Shown here: positions 54,401 through 64,000 of the stretch, in pieces
How positions within the stretch are numbered: position 1 is the stretch's first letter
Layout of the letters: every line of letters starts with the position of its first letter
Assembly: GCA_030068145.1 (NCBI GenBank)
Contig: JAPJBO010000638.1
Coordinates: forward strand, 1-64,000
Reading direction: 5' to 3'
From: Diplonema papillatum
Taxonomy: Eukaryota; Euglenozoa; Diplonemea; Diplonemida; Diplonemidae
DNA: 64,000 bases
The notes under the pieces: model-generated
The model's database searches: none
Told to the model about the DNA's origin: nothing
The model's input: the letters and a program-made list of their open reading frames with translations, nothing else
Program-made: the position numbers and the translations under genes

Positions 54401-57400
54401 GCCACGAACACGCGTGAACCGAGGGGGGGAAGGGGAATGTTTTTCGTTCTTGAGCATACCGCAAGGTCTTTCGACAACTGGTTGACTTCTTGGTTGAGCC
54501 TCGCCCTCTCGCTGGCCCACTGCTGGCGCTCGGCGGACACCGTGTCGACCAAGCTGCTCTGTTTTTGGTCCGTCTCCTTGAGCAGGCTTTTGTACTTCTC
54601 CACCTGCTGCGCCAGGTACGCCTTTTCCCGGTCCCACGTCTGCTTCTCGAGCTCGAGCTTCTCGCGGGTCCGCACCTCCGACTGATGCCGAACTTCCTTC
54701 TCGCTACTCAGACTGCCCTGCGACTCCTCCAACTGCTTGCGCAGCGCGTTAACCGTGTGCTGGTGCTCTTCGGCGTCGTCGTCCAGCGTGCGGCGCAAGG
54801 CGTTGAGTTGCTCGGATTTGCTCCGCAGCTCGCGCTCCATCTTGTCCTTCAGGTCGGCCGCCGTGTGGCTCCACGCGGCCTCCTTCTGCGCCCACTTCGC
54901 GTCGGCGCTCGCCGCCGCCGCCCGCAGCTCGTCGGCGTCCCGCGCGCCGCGTTCGTTGGCGTTCTGCAGCCGCTGCTGCGCATCCGCGAGCTTCAGCCGC
55001 AGCTCCTCGTGCTCGGCGGCGGCCTGCTGCTGCGCGTCGGAGTGCGACGCGTGGGCGCGGTGCAGCGTCGACTCGAGCTCCTGGATGCGCTGGCGGAGGC
55101 CGCCGGAGTCGTGGACGGCGTGGGTGTGCTCATGTTGCAGGGACACCAGCGCGGCGGCGTGCCGCTTCTGCTCGTCGCGGAGCTCGGTTTGCAGCTTTTC
55201 GGCCGTGTCGTGGGTTCTCTGCCGCTCGTCCTCCAGCTGCGTCGACAGCCTGGTCACCTCGCGCTGCAGCTTCAGGCTGGCTGAGCGGTTCGCATCGATT
55301 TCGTCCTGCAAGTCGTCGATCCGCTTCTGCGCGCGCGACAGCGCTTCCGACTTGTGGTCGTCCTGCGCGGTGCGGAGCTCCTCCTTCTCCTGCTGCAGCT
55401 TGAACACCTCCTGCTGCTGCCGCACGAGCTTCAGCTCTAGGTTCGTGACATCTTCGCGCAGCCTGGTTCTTTCCGCCTTCCAGTCTTCCCTTTCCCCGGC
55501 GAGCCTCTGACCGTCGGCAGTCGTCTTCCCCAGGGCATCGCACGACTGCGCGAGTTCTTGCTGCAGTTCGGACAGCCTCGCGGTGAGTCGTGCCTTGTCT
55601 TCAGACAGCATGCCCACTTCGGTTTGCGCCTCGTCCCTCGCCGAAGTAACGTCGAGCAACGTGGACTCCAGCTGCTGCTTCGACGCGTTCCGGTCGTTCC
55701 ACAGTTTCGTCCTCTCCGCCCGCCAGTCTTCCCGCTCCCGGGCAAAGGCGGTGAGGTCACTTTCGTGCGCGTCGCGGACGCTGGCGAGCTGCTTCTCCCA
55801 GTGCTCCCGCTGCGCTAGCAGCTCCCGGTGTGCGGCTTCTTCCTGTTTCTCGAGCTTCTCGAGCCCCGCGGAGTGCACCTGCCGCTGCAGTTCGGCAGCC
55901 TCGCGCTTGTGCTCCGTCTTCGCCTCGTCGAGCTTCTTCCACAGCCCGTCTCGCTCCTCGTCCCACGCCTCCTTCGCGCGCTCCGAGGCCTCGATGCCGT
56001 CTTGGACCTGCTGCCGCATGCGCTGCATCTCGGCGGCGCGTTCCTGCTCCCATCGCTGGCGGGCCGCTTGCTTCTCGGCCTTCGCCTTTGCGAACTCCGC
56101 CTTCAACGCGTCGAGCTCGGTCTTGAAGTTGTTCTTGACGCTTTCCAGGTGCTGCTCCGCCAGCTTCTCTCGCTCAGCCGCCGCGAGTCGGAACCGGGCG
56201 AGCTCTGCCCGGTGCGACTCTTCCAACCGCGCACGTTCCGCCATATTTTCAGCGGCAGCGGCGGCGTACTTGGCCTCGATCTCGTCGGATAGCTGCCGGA
56301 GCCTCGCCTCATGCGCAGCGTCCTGCTGCGCGAGCCTGTTTGAGAGTACCGTGTCGGCTTCCTTGCGGTGGGATACCAAAACCTGCTCAAACTCTTCGAT
56401 CTGCATGCGGTGTTCCTCTGCGAGTTCGACTCCCGTCGCCTCGATCTCCGTCAGCCGCTCTCTCAGCGACGTCCTCTCCTCCGCCCACCGCTTCCTTTCC
56501 GCGTCGATCTCGTCCATCTGCGAAGCGTGCCTCTTCCTTAACTCTTCGGCGCCCGCCTTCAACCCGTCGACTTGCTGCTTGAGGGCGGCGGCGTCACGCT
56601 TCATGGTGTCGCGCTCGAGCTCGAAGGTGTCGCGCAGCGCTTTTGCCTCCTTCGCAGCTCTCTTCTTCTCCGCCTGCTGCTGCTCTTCGAGGCTCGCGGT
56701 CTCGTGCTCGAGGCGGTCGACGGTCCGGAGGTGCTCCTGCTTCGCTGCGTCCGCGTGGCTTTTCAGGGTCGCGACCTCCTTTTTCAGCCGGTTCAGCTGC
56801 TCGGCGTGCGTCTCCTTCGCAACAGCGAGCTCCGTGGTCAGAGCGTCCCTCTGCGCGGAGAAGTCCTGCTGTGTGTCGTCGAGACGGGTCTGCATGTCTT
56901 CGACGGTGCGGACGTTCTTGCGGTGCAGGTCATCTGTTAGAAGCTGCAGTTCGTTGACTTTTTGTTTGAGCTCTGTTCGCTCTCGGAGCCACTGGAGGCG
57001 CATATCTTCGTTGCGTTGAGTCTCTTCTTGGAATGCATGGGTGTGTTCTCTTCGAATGTCTTCGATTTGCTCTTGCAAACTAGCCCGAGAGATAGTGAGC
57101 TCGTGCCTTTCCTCGACCCAAGTTTGCCGCTCCTTCTCGAACGCGTGATGCTCCTGGGCGATGGCAACCCGATGTTGCTTCGTCACCTCCGACATCTCAT
57201 CCATCACCATCTGCACCTTCTGCTGCAGGGTTTGCTTCTCCTGCACCCACGTCGTCCGATCCCTGTCAACGGTTGACTTCGTCATCTGAATCTCTTCCGA
57301 ATACCTTCTCTCGCTCTCCGTCACCACCACGTGGTGTTCTTCAATTCTCTTCTCGTACGTGCGCTTCTCCGTTTCCCACACAGTAAACTGAGAATCCATC

Positions 57401-60400
57401 TTCTCTCGTTCCGTCTGCAACTCTCTCGTCAGCATCCTCACCTGCGTATTCAAAGAGTCAATGGCGCTCTGAAACTCCTCCTTTTCTTGCAAGAACCGAG
57501 ATCGCTCCTGGGCCGCGTGGCTGCTGATGGACACCCGCTTTGCTTCCCACTTGGACGTGATGGCCTCGAGCTCGCCCTTGTGCAGTTCCTTCAAGTCGGA
57601 CATTTCCCGCCGCACTCTGGCTAAATCCTCGGCGTGCGTCTGGCTGGCGGCGAGCGCCGTCTGGGCGTGCAGCCGCTCCTGCTCTTCAAACTTGCGGTGC
57701 TGGGCGTGGAGGGCTTCAATTTTATCGTCGTCCGACTTGCTCAGCTGCAGCTCGAGCTGGTCGCGCTTCAGCTGGAGATCCTGGATGGTGCCCTTCAGGT
57801 TGGACACGGTGTGCTCAAGCTGTTCGACAGTGATGTTAACCTCTTCGTACCTTCGGCAGGCGTGCTCGCTTTCGCTTTTGAAGTCCTCAACCCGCTCGTT
57901 TGCGTGCCCAATGCGGGCTTCGAGCGAGGCCTTTTCGGATATCCACTGGGCGCGCTCGCTCTCGAATAGCTGCCGCAGGTCGTCCGCCTGCGTCTGCAGG
58001 TTTCTTGAGTTGTTTTGTTGCTGCTGCTTGAGCTTCGCCTGCAGGTCGAGCTTCTCTTGCCGAAGCTGTGCGATGAGCGCTGTCGTGTCTTCTTCTTGGA
58101 GTGTCAGGCGGTCTCTCTCCTCTATCCACAGCCTCCGATCCTCGGCGAAGCGGTGCCGCTCTCGTTCGAACACATCTTCTCTCTCCTCCCAACGCTGCTG
58201 CAGGTCTCTCTGCTCCTTCAACGCGGCGGCAAGCTTTGCCTTCAGCGTGTCGTGCCTGCTCTGCATGGCTTCCCTGTCCCTGGCCGCCGTTTCTTCCGCG
58301 TTCCTGATTTCTTCGCTTGCCAGCTTCCGCTCCTCCTCCGCCCTGACCGATAGCCGGTCGCTTTTCAGAACTGCTTCGTGCGCGTCTGCCCGGGCGGTGC
58401 GGACCATTGATTCCAGGATGGTCATTGAATGCATGATGCCGGGGATGCGGTTCACCACGTTTTTGACGTCCTCCGACAGGCTCCACGCGGCCACCGTCAC
58501 GTCGCTGCTGACCTCGAAGGACGCCCCCGCGCCTCCGGCAGTGACGCGGTAGAACCCGGGGGTCAAAGGCGCCGCGAGAATGGCGGACCAGTAGCCCGAC
58601 TTGGGCAGCAGCGCACAGGCGTTCTCGCAGCCTTCGATGGAAGCTGTCAGCTTCTGCGCGCGCCGGTCAGAAGGCAGCGTCATCAAAGCATTGCCGACCG
58701 CGTCCTTCGGCGTGGCGATCAGTTCGAACGAAGCGCCGGGCAGAACCATGCACGGCTTCGTGCTCAGGTGCACACCTGAAGGAGCGCCGAAGCACTTGCC
58801 TCCGGTGGAACACGCCGAAAACGACTGCTTCGCGGCCCCTCCTCGACAGGACACGGTCACCTCCGTCTCTCCGGCACGCTCAGCCAGCAGCGTCACGCTG
58901 AGACTGCTGGGAGCGTTGTCATCGGGGGACACGTTGTACACGCTGAACGTGCTCGCTTTCGAGAACGAGAACTGCAGCACCGAAGGTTCCGGCGCAGCGG
59001 AAGCCGGGCGGTGAGAAGCGTCGGTGAACGACACCGTGAAGTTGATCTCGCTGCCGATGGGAACGCAGTAGTCCGGCGAGCTGTGGTGGAGCTGGAAGTG
59101 ATCAAGCGCGGCGGGGCCGCCGGCGGACTGGACGGCGACGTCAATGGAGCGCAGGTACGTGTCACCCACGTAGGCACGGAGAGAAAGCCTGCCCACAGCC
59201 AGCGGGCTGAAATACAAACCGTACACCCCGTACTCCAGCTCCACGACCTCTTCGCTGATGTCGACCGCCTCTTCGGCATCGTCATCCGGCCTCGCAGCGA
59301 TCCTGATGACGTCGCTCGCGGGCGTGCTTCTCGGCAGGCCGCACGCCAAGCCCCGCGAATCGAAGATCTTCACTTTGGCAACCACCCTGTCCCCGACGGT
59401 CACCTCCTTCGGGTACTCCAACTGCGTCTTTTCGTACTCAGGACGCGGCTCCCGTGCTTCGAAGGTGACCCCGGCAATGACTCCGACTTCGTCGGCTAAG
59501 TGCACGGAGACTCGGGTCGAAGTCGGGGTGACGATCAAGTGGTGGGAATAGTTCGAAGTAGGGGCGATGTGCTCTGTGATGGTGGCGCCGGAGACGCGCA
59601 TGGTGGGAACGAGGACCCGCGAGAGGCTGCCGAAGGAGGCGTTGTCCCGGAAGGAGTCGTTCGGGGGGAATGACGACCGCGACGACTTCAGCGAGAACCG
59701 AGGCGACGCCGTCGGGGTCACCGCGATCTCGCGGCTGATCACGTCGGCCGACACGAGCTCGCCGACCACGTTCCGGGTGACGATCGAGATTTTGACGGGC
59801 TCCCCCACGTGGCACTGCGCCCGGTCCAACGAAATGGTGCTCCCCCCGATGTCCACGCTGGCCGCCAGCCCCTCCACGACGGTAACTGCCTGCGCCGACA
59901 CGTTGTTCGACGACAGGAGGATCACCGCCGTGCCCTCCCGGGGCCCGGCCACGAACGTGGCTTCGTAGAAGTGGTCCGTGCTCGCTGTGTTGCTGAACTG
60001 GTCGCCGTCAGCGACTGTGGCCTCCACCTCGGACACACTCGAGGCGTTCGACACCGAAGCCACTATGGGGACTGAGTCGAACTGCGAGGCGATCAGCAGC
60101 TTCACCTTCTGCCCCGGGCGCACGATGGCGGGGTGCGTTCGCGCCTGGAGGCCTATCCCCGCCAGCAGCGACGTCTCCTGCGCCTCCAACTCGCTCCCGA
60201 GCCTTGTCAGGTGGCTCGACGCTTCGCCGAGGGTCTCCACCGCGTCCAGCGCCAAGATGTGCCTCGCCCTGTCTTGATGCTGATCGTCCATCTGCTTCGC
60301 GTTCAAGGCCGAGTCCTTCTTGGCAAGTTCCGCCCTGTACTGCTGCAGCAACTCGTCGAGTCTGCTGTTTTGTGTACTCAAGGCGGTTGCCTGCGTTTCA

Positions 60401-60876
60401 AAGCGTTGCAGCCCCAGACGCTCTTTGTGCAAGTCAGCTTCCACGTGGCGCAGCGACACTTTCAGCTCGCTCAACTCCGTCGACGTGTCGGTGAAAGCCG
60501 CGTCGGCCCGCAGGTTTTGCTGCACGAGGGCCGACATCTTCTGGTCCTTCTTCCGCAGGGTGTCATTCAGCTTCCGGATCGTGTTGTTCAGCTGCAGCAC
60601 CTGCTGCCCCTTCTGCTCAAGCAGCTTCTCGGAGCCGCTCTTCATGTTCGAAAGCGACTCGACTTCCATCTTCCGCTCGTCGCGCAGCGCTTGGTGCAGC
60701 TCGACCAGCTCGGCACGCTTCTCCTCCAACAGTTCCTCCAGCTTCGACGACTTCTCGTGGAGCATCCGGACCTCTTTCTTCAGGTCTTCCTCCCGGCCGC
60801 CCGCGGAACAGTACCAATCAGGGCTGATCCCCCCGACGCTGTGGTCGGTAACCTGCGATGCCGTTGGTGAGTCCAT
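51459..60876 (-). CDS. Giant coiled-coil protein with filamin-like beta domains and C-terminal PDZ, five exons, ~2774 aa
   Basis: Exons are 60876-54460, 54238-53303, 52962-52780, 52444-52380 and 52182-51459. Donors are GTATGC, GTACGC, GTATGC and GTATGC; acceptors ACAG, ACAG, GCAG and GCAG; phases 0, 0, 0 and 2 close exactly. The start chosen is MDSPTASQVTDH; an in-frame ATG at 61089 adds 71 unlikely residues. Residues ~30-250 are coiled coil. Residues ~265-800 are beta-rich, about four to five Ig/filamin- or invasin-like repeats (AVTVVEGLAASVDIGG, YGLYFSPLAVGRLSLRAYVG, SGYWSAILAAPLTPGFYRVT). Residues ~830-2510 are an almost continuous coiled coil rich in ExxxW/REDWxAER motifs. A PDZ domain lies near 2640-2725 (KGAAKQAGVEAGDVINEVNG), with a basic tail. 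It is likely a cytoskeletal, basal-body or cortical scaffold. Exons 3 and 4 are short (183 and 65 nt). Confidence 0.85.
54300..54411. repeat. Dispersed-repeat copy inside intron 1 of the giant gene
   Basis: The intron (54459-54239) contains AACGTGCTTGGAGCGG, ATGTGCTCAACA and GCGCCGTGTTTCGGTTAG in the same order as at 38550-38620. It occupies about half of the intron. Confidence 0.65.
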
Positions 60877-62871
60877 TGCGACCCTGACCAACCCCTTTTC
60901 GCTACCGCCCTCGTATCGTGTCGTGGCCCCAGGTGTTTGACTCGCCGGAAGCGATGGGAAGGAGAGGGGAGGGGTGGGTCCTCCCCAGTTGTCAACGCCA
61001 CCCTGGTAGTTATGTGTACTGCATTGCAAATCTGAGACAACGTGGGCGTTTTGAAACGCCCCAACACGACTAAATTGATACGCGGGCATTTACTTCGCTG
61101 AGCCTTGACGTAGAATCCTGTCTGTACAGAGGACCAAGCGCGCATGATTTGCGGTGTGCGACTTCCGTGCGCCACCTGAGCCGCGAGCCAAGCTAGAATG
61201 TTCCACACGCACACACGCAGGCAGAGAATCTTCAGCGAGAACGGAAACAGGTAGGGGGGGAGCATTTGTATCCAACAGAAACGAAGATAAATCAAAAAGA
61301 AAACCTGAAGCAAATCAGAAGGGGACCGGACGAGTCAAGGTGAACGCGGAACGGTGGACGGGGGGGCGGGCGGGCCGTGCCACCTTTATTGCCCGCACAC
61401 CGAAGCCGACAAAAGTTGGAGAGGGGTTACTCTAAGGTGGCTTGAGAAAATGAGAAGCAAAGCAAAAGGGGGGGGGGGTGAGCTTGGGATTAAACGCAGA
61501 AAAAAGATGGGGGAGTGGAACAGGGAAAGAAAAAGCACAGCAGATTTGGCACTCCCTCACAACTGTTGTTTCCCGGCCACGCAAAAAAAAAGAAGAAAAG
61601 AAGGAAAATGCTGATGGTGAGTGCGGCAACAGGAATTCTTCGCAGCTGGCTTTTTTTTTGGGGGGTTTGCTTCTGTGTTCGTTCTTCTTCGCTGAGCTGT
61701 GAACTGCTTTGACCGGACGGATGGACGTCGCGCACACAAAAGAAGAGCTGCAACCAGGTTTGGTTGTTGGTTCCTCGTGTGCAATAGATGCGCTGCACCT
61801 GAAGCGGTTTTGGTTCGTTAGCGCTGCCGGCGGACCCGGCCGGCATACAGCCGTCGCTTCCTTTTTGTTTTCTACACCATCTATTTTCGGGCACCTGTGC
61901 GCTTTTTACAACAACACACGCACCTGCAAAACCTCCAGATTGCAGCAATCTGGGTTTCTTTTAACTTCCTCTCTTTTCTCTCTTCTCGCCAGCTCAGCCA
62001 TATCCCCCCTTCACTTGATGACAGATGTTCCTTCTGCTGCTTTTGCCAGGTCACTCTCTCTAGGTTTTCGGGTTGGTGTCGGGTTCATCCCGGGTCTTTC
62101 TCACGGCGCCGGCGGCAACGCAGGGTCCGCAGGGACAGTGCTTGCATGTTAAGCTCTGAAGGCTACTGCGGAAGCCCGGACGTGTGAGCGGGTCTTTTCG
62201 GACTCAACGCATACAATTCCCTGCGTGAAGGTCCTCCGACGATTGTTGTCCGTCCCCACCCCGGTGCAAGCCCTGGCCTGTGGGGCACCAGCGGTGAAGC
62301 AGTTGAGTGGCGCCTGTCGCTCGTCGCAACATCGATGCGCGCGACGGTGGCAACTGCCTTCTTTGCTATATTTTGTGCACACGTAGTTTTCCCAGAGGCT
62401 TTTTCAACGGTCCTTCTCGGCGCGGCGCGACAGGGCTGGCAAAAAAAGAACATCCGGACCCCACATGTTTGCCCGCTCTATGCGCTATGCGGATGCTTCA
62501 CCCGTTTGTGCTGAGGATCCTGCAGGGCCGAGGGTATCCTTAAAAAACGCCTCACCGGGGAAGGTGACCGTGTCGGGTTGCAGCGCGAAAAAATCAGGTA
62601 ACCTAACAGCAGGCTGTGATGTGAAGATAAAATGAAAGAACCGAGGGCAAGTGGTGCGGCGCGCACGAGGGAAGAAAGGGGGGAAAGGCGCCAACAGAAG
62701 AAAAAAAAACAAGACAACGAAACAAAGAAAATGAACCGAGAAAACGAACCGGAGAAAGGGGAGCTGGGGGGGGGGAAGGCTGCATGCGATTGTAGCGGGC
62801 AAAAAGCTCGCCTCGTCGCAATCTCCCTACCCCCTTCTCCCCTCTCTGTGGTGGAAGCAGGCTGTTCTCGT
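60877..62871. other. Intergenic region, 2 kb, no gene supported
   Basis: Between the giant gene's start and the CCT3 stop. It has many G, A and T homopolymer runs (for example near 61470, 61585, 61650 and 62700). No frame on either strand resembles a known family. It should hold the giant gene's 5' region and the CCT3 3' UTR. Confidence 0.5.
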
Positions 62872-64000
62872 TTAGTCCATGCCTTCGTCGTCCGCGTCTT
62901 GCTGCTGCGCCTGTGAGAGGTTTTGGATGGTGATTTTCCGAGTGTGAGATAGATGCGACCAAAAATGACCCGGAAAGGGCCGGCAGTGCAGCGGAGCACC
63001 ACCTAAAAAATAGCAGGTACTGGATACTTTCTGCTCCCCGCGAAAACGTTTCCGCTTTCCTGTCTTTACAGTTGTCGATCGGATCCTGCCTCATTTTTTT
63101 CTGTCCTCACGACTTTTCCGCAGGGGGGTCTTCATGATGGGGCGAGGCCTTGGACCTTGTGTTGGACGGCCCTTTCACAGGGTACTAGACAGGTTTACGC
63201 GGCAGGAACGCGGAGTGTTTGCAGAAACTGGGCGCGTAAACACACCTTCTTCGGCTTGTCGTCGTCGCCGACAGACACCCCAGAGACGATGTCGTCAATG
63301 CGGATCAGGACGCAGGCAGCCTCGATGGACGTCTTCAGCGTTTGAAGCTTGACAGACAGCGGCTCCATGACACCGATTTCCTTCACGTCGACGATGGCAC
63401 CTTCGATGCCGTCGACGCCCCACGTCAGGTTCTTTTTGTCGGTGTGCTTCGAGCGCAGTTCGGTGAGAAGTTTGATGGCGGCACCGCCGCAGTTTTGGAT
63501 GAGCGTCCTCGGGATGACCTCTAGGGCGTGCGCCACTGCTTGGTACGATTTTTGCTGAATGCCGTGGATCGACTTCGACTTCTCCATGAGGTGCTGCGAG
63601 ACGGCCATTTCGATGCTGCCACCGCCGTAGACCACCTTCGGCTCGACGAGGATGTTCCGCCCGACGTTCATCGCGTCTTGAAGGTTCCGCTCGATCTCGT
63701 TCAAAGTGTCCTTCGACGCACCGCGGAGGATGATGGAGCACGCCTTGGCTTCTTTGCAGTCAACCAGGAATGAGAAGTACTCGTCACCGATCTTCTGGAC
63801 CTGGAAAAGACCCGCGCCGGTGCCGATGTCGGATTCCTTGACTTCGTCGGGGCGGTGCACAATGGTCGCACCTGTGGCACGGGCGACACGGTTGTTGTCG
63901 GTTTTCCTCAATCTTCGGATGGCTGTGATGCCAGCCTTGACGAAGTAGTGCTGCGCGAGGTCGGAGATGCCCTTTTCGGTGATGACGACGTCCGGCTTGA
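62872..64000 (-). CDS. CCT3: T-complex protein 1 subunit gamma (CCT3), C-terminal part
   Basis: The exons seen are 64000-63246 (open at the right edge) and 62910-62872. Donor GTGTGT, acceptor CACAG, phase 0. The reading starts KPDVVITEKGISDLAQHYFV and continues with the CCT-gamma signature AITAIRRLRKTDNNRVARA-type block (here GITAIRRLRKTDNNR), DEYFSFLVDCKEAKACSIIL, RGASKDTLNEIERNLQDAM, VYGGGSIEMAVSQHL, ALEVIPRTLIQNCG and CVLIRIDDIVSG. The last exon adds AQQQDADDEGMD, an acidic tail typical of CCT3. The visible part covers about the last 263 residues: part of the apical domain, the returning intermediate domain and the equatorial domain. CCT3 is one of eight subunits of the cytosolic chaperonin that folds actin and tubulin. 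Confidence 0.96.

Overview
The window is nuclear DNA of a GC-rich, fairly compact unicellular eukaryote (alga or protist). The signs are spliceosomal introns, a ribosomal protein L7 gene in four exons, a CCT-gamma chaperonin, a UBE2D-type E2 enzyme, an anoctamin, the Commander subunit CCDC93 and box C/D snoRNAs. I cannot name the species. All 20 protein-coding genes I can support, and the snoRNA array by its box orientation, read on the minus strand. With a perfectly homogenised tandem gene array and a tandem snoRNA array, this layout recalls dinoflagellate, perkinsid or euglenozoan genomes, but that is only an inference.

Layout from left to right (every gene is transcribed right to left). 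1-4.7 kb: a partial and a complete protein with SH3/Tudor-like and coiled-coil regions. 5.2-8.4 kb: a CobW/COG0523 metallochaperone GTPase, a PPR protein, and the 3' exon of a four-helix membrane protein (to 9.0 kb). 9.7-11.1 kb: RPL7. 12.2-14.6 kb: anoctamin/TMEM16. 15.2-18.5 kb: a PDZ protein with a repetitive middle and an exonuclease-endonuclease-phosphatase (EEP) domain whose catalytic motifs are in a permuted order. 19.6-30.8 kb: five copies, in exact 2431-bp register, of a gene for a secreted 487-aa protein. 31.4-31.9 kb: a 106-aa coiled-coil protein. 32.9-35.3 kb: CCDC93. 35.3-39.0 kb: a repeat-rich intergenic stretch. 39.05-40.2 kb: a ubiquitin-conjugating enzyme. 40.5-41.75 kb: nine copies of a box C/D snoRNA predicted to guide 2'-O-methylation of the A equivalent to yeast 18S A100. 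42.4-45.4 kb: a PUB-NZF-RING protein. 47.1-49.4 kb: a hydroxylysine-kinase-like APH domain fused to an unassigned N-terminal region. 51.5-60.9 kb: a ~2774-aa coiled-coil, filamin-like and PDZ protein in five exons. 62.9-64.0 kb: CCT3, running off the right edge.

Exon structures were worked out by hand from reading-frame phase and splice sites. Donors almost all fit GTRYGY and acceptors are mostly CACAG or CGCAG, and this regularity allowed first and last exons to be placed. Several genes concern ubiquitin (E2, PUB-NZF-RING) or RNA and translation (RPL7, snoRNAs, PPR, EEP), but nothing shows a functional operon. The most unusual items are the nine-copy snoRNA array, the permuted EEP enzyme, the homogenised secreted-protein array and the PUB-NZF-RING protein.
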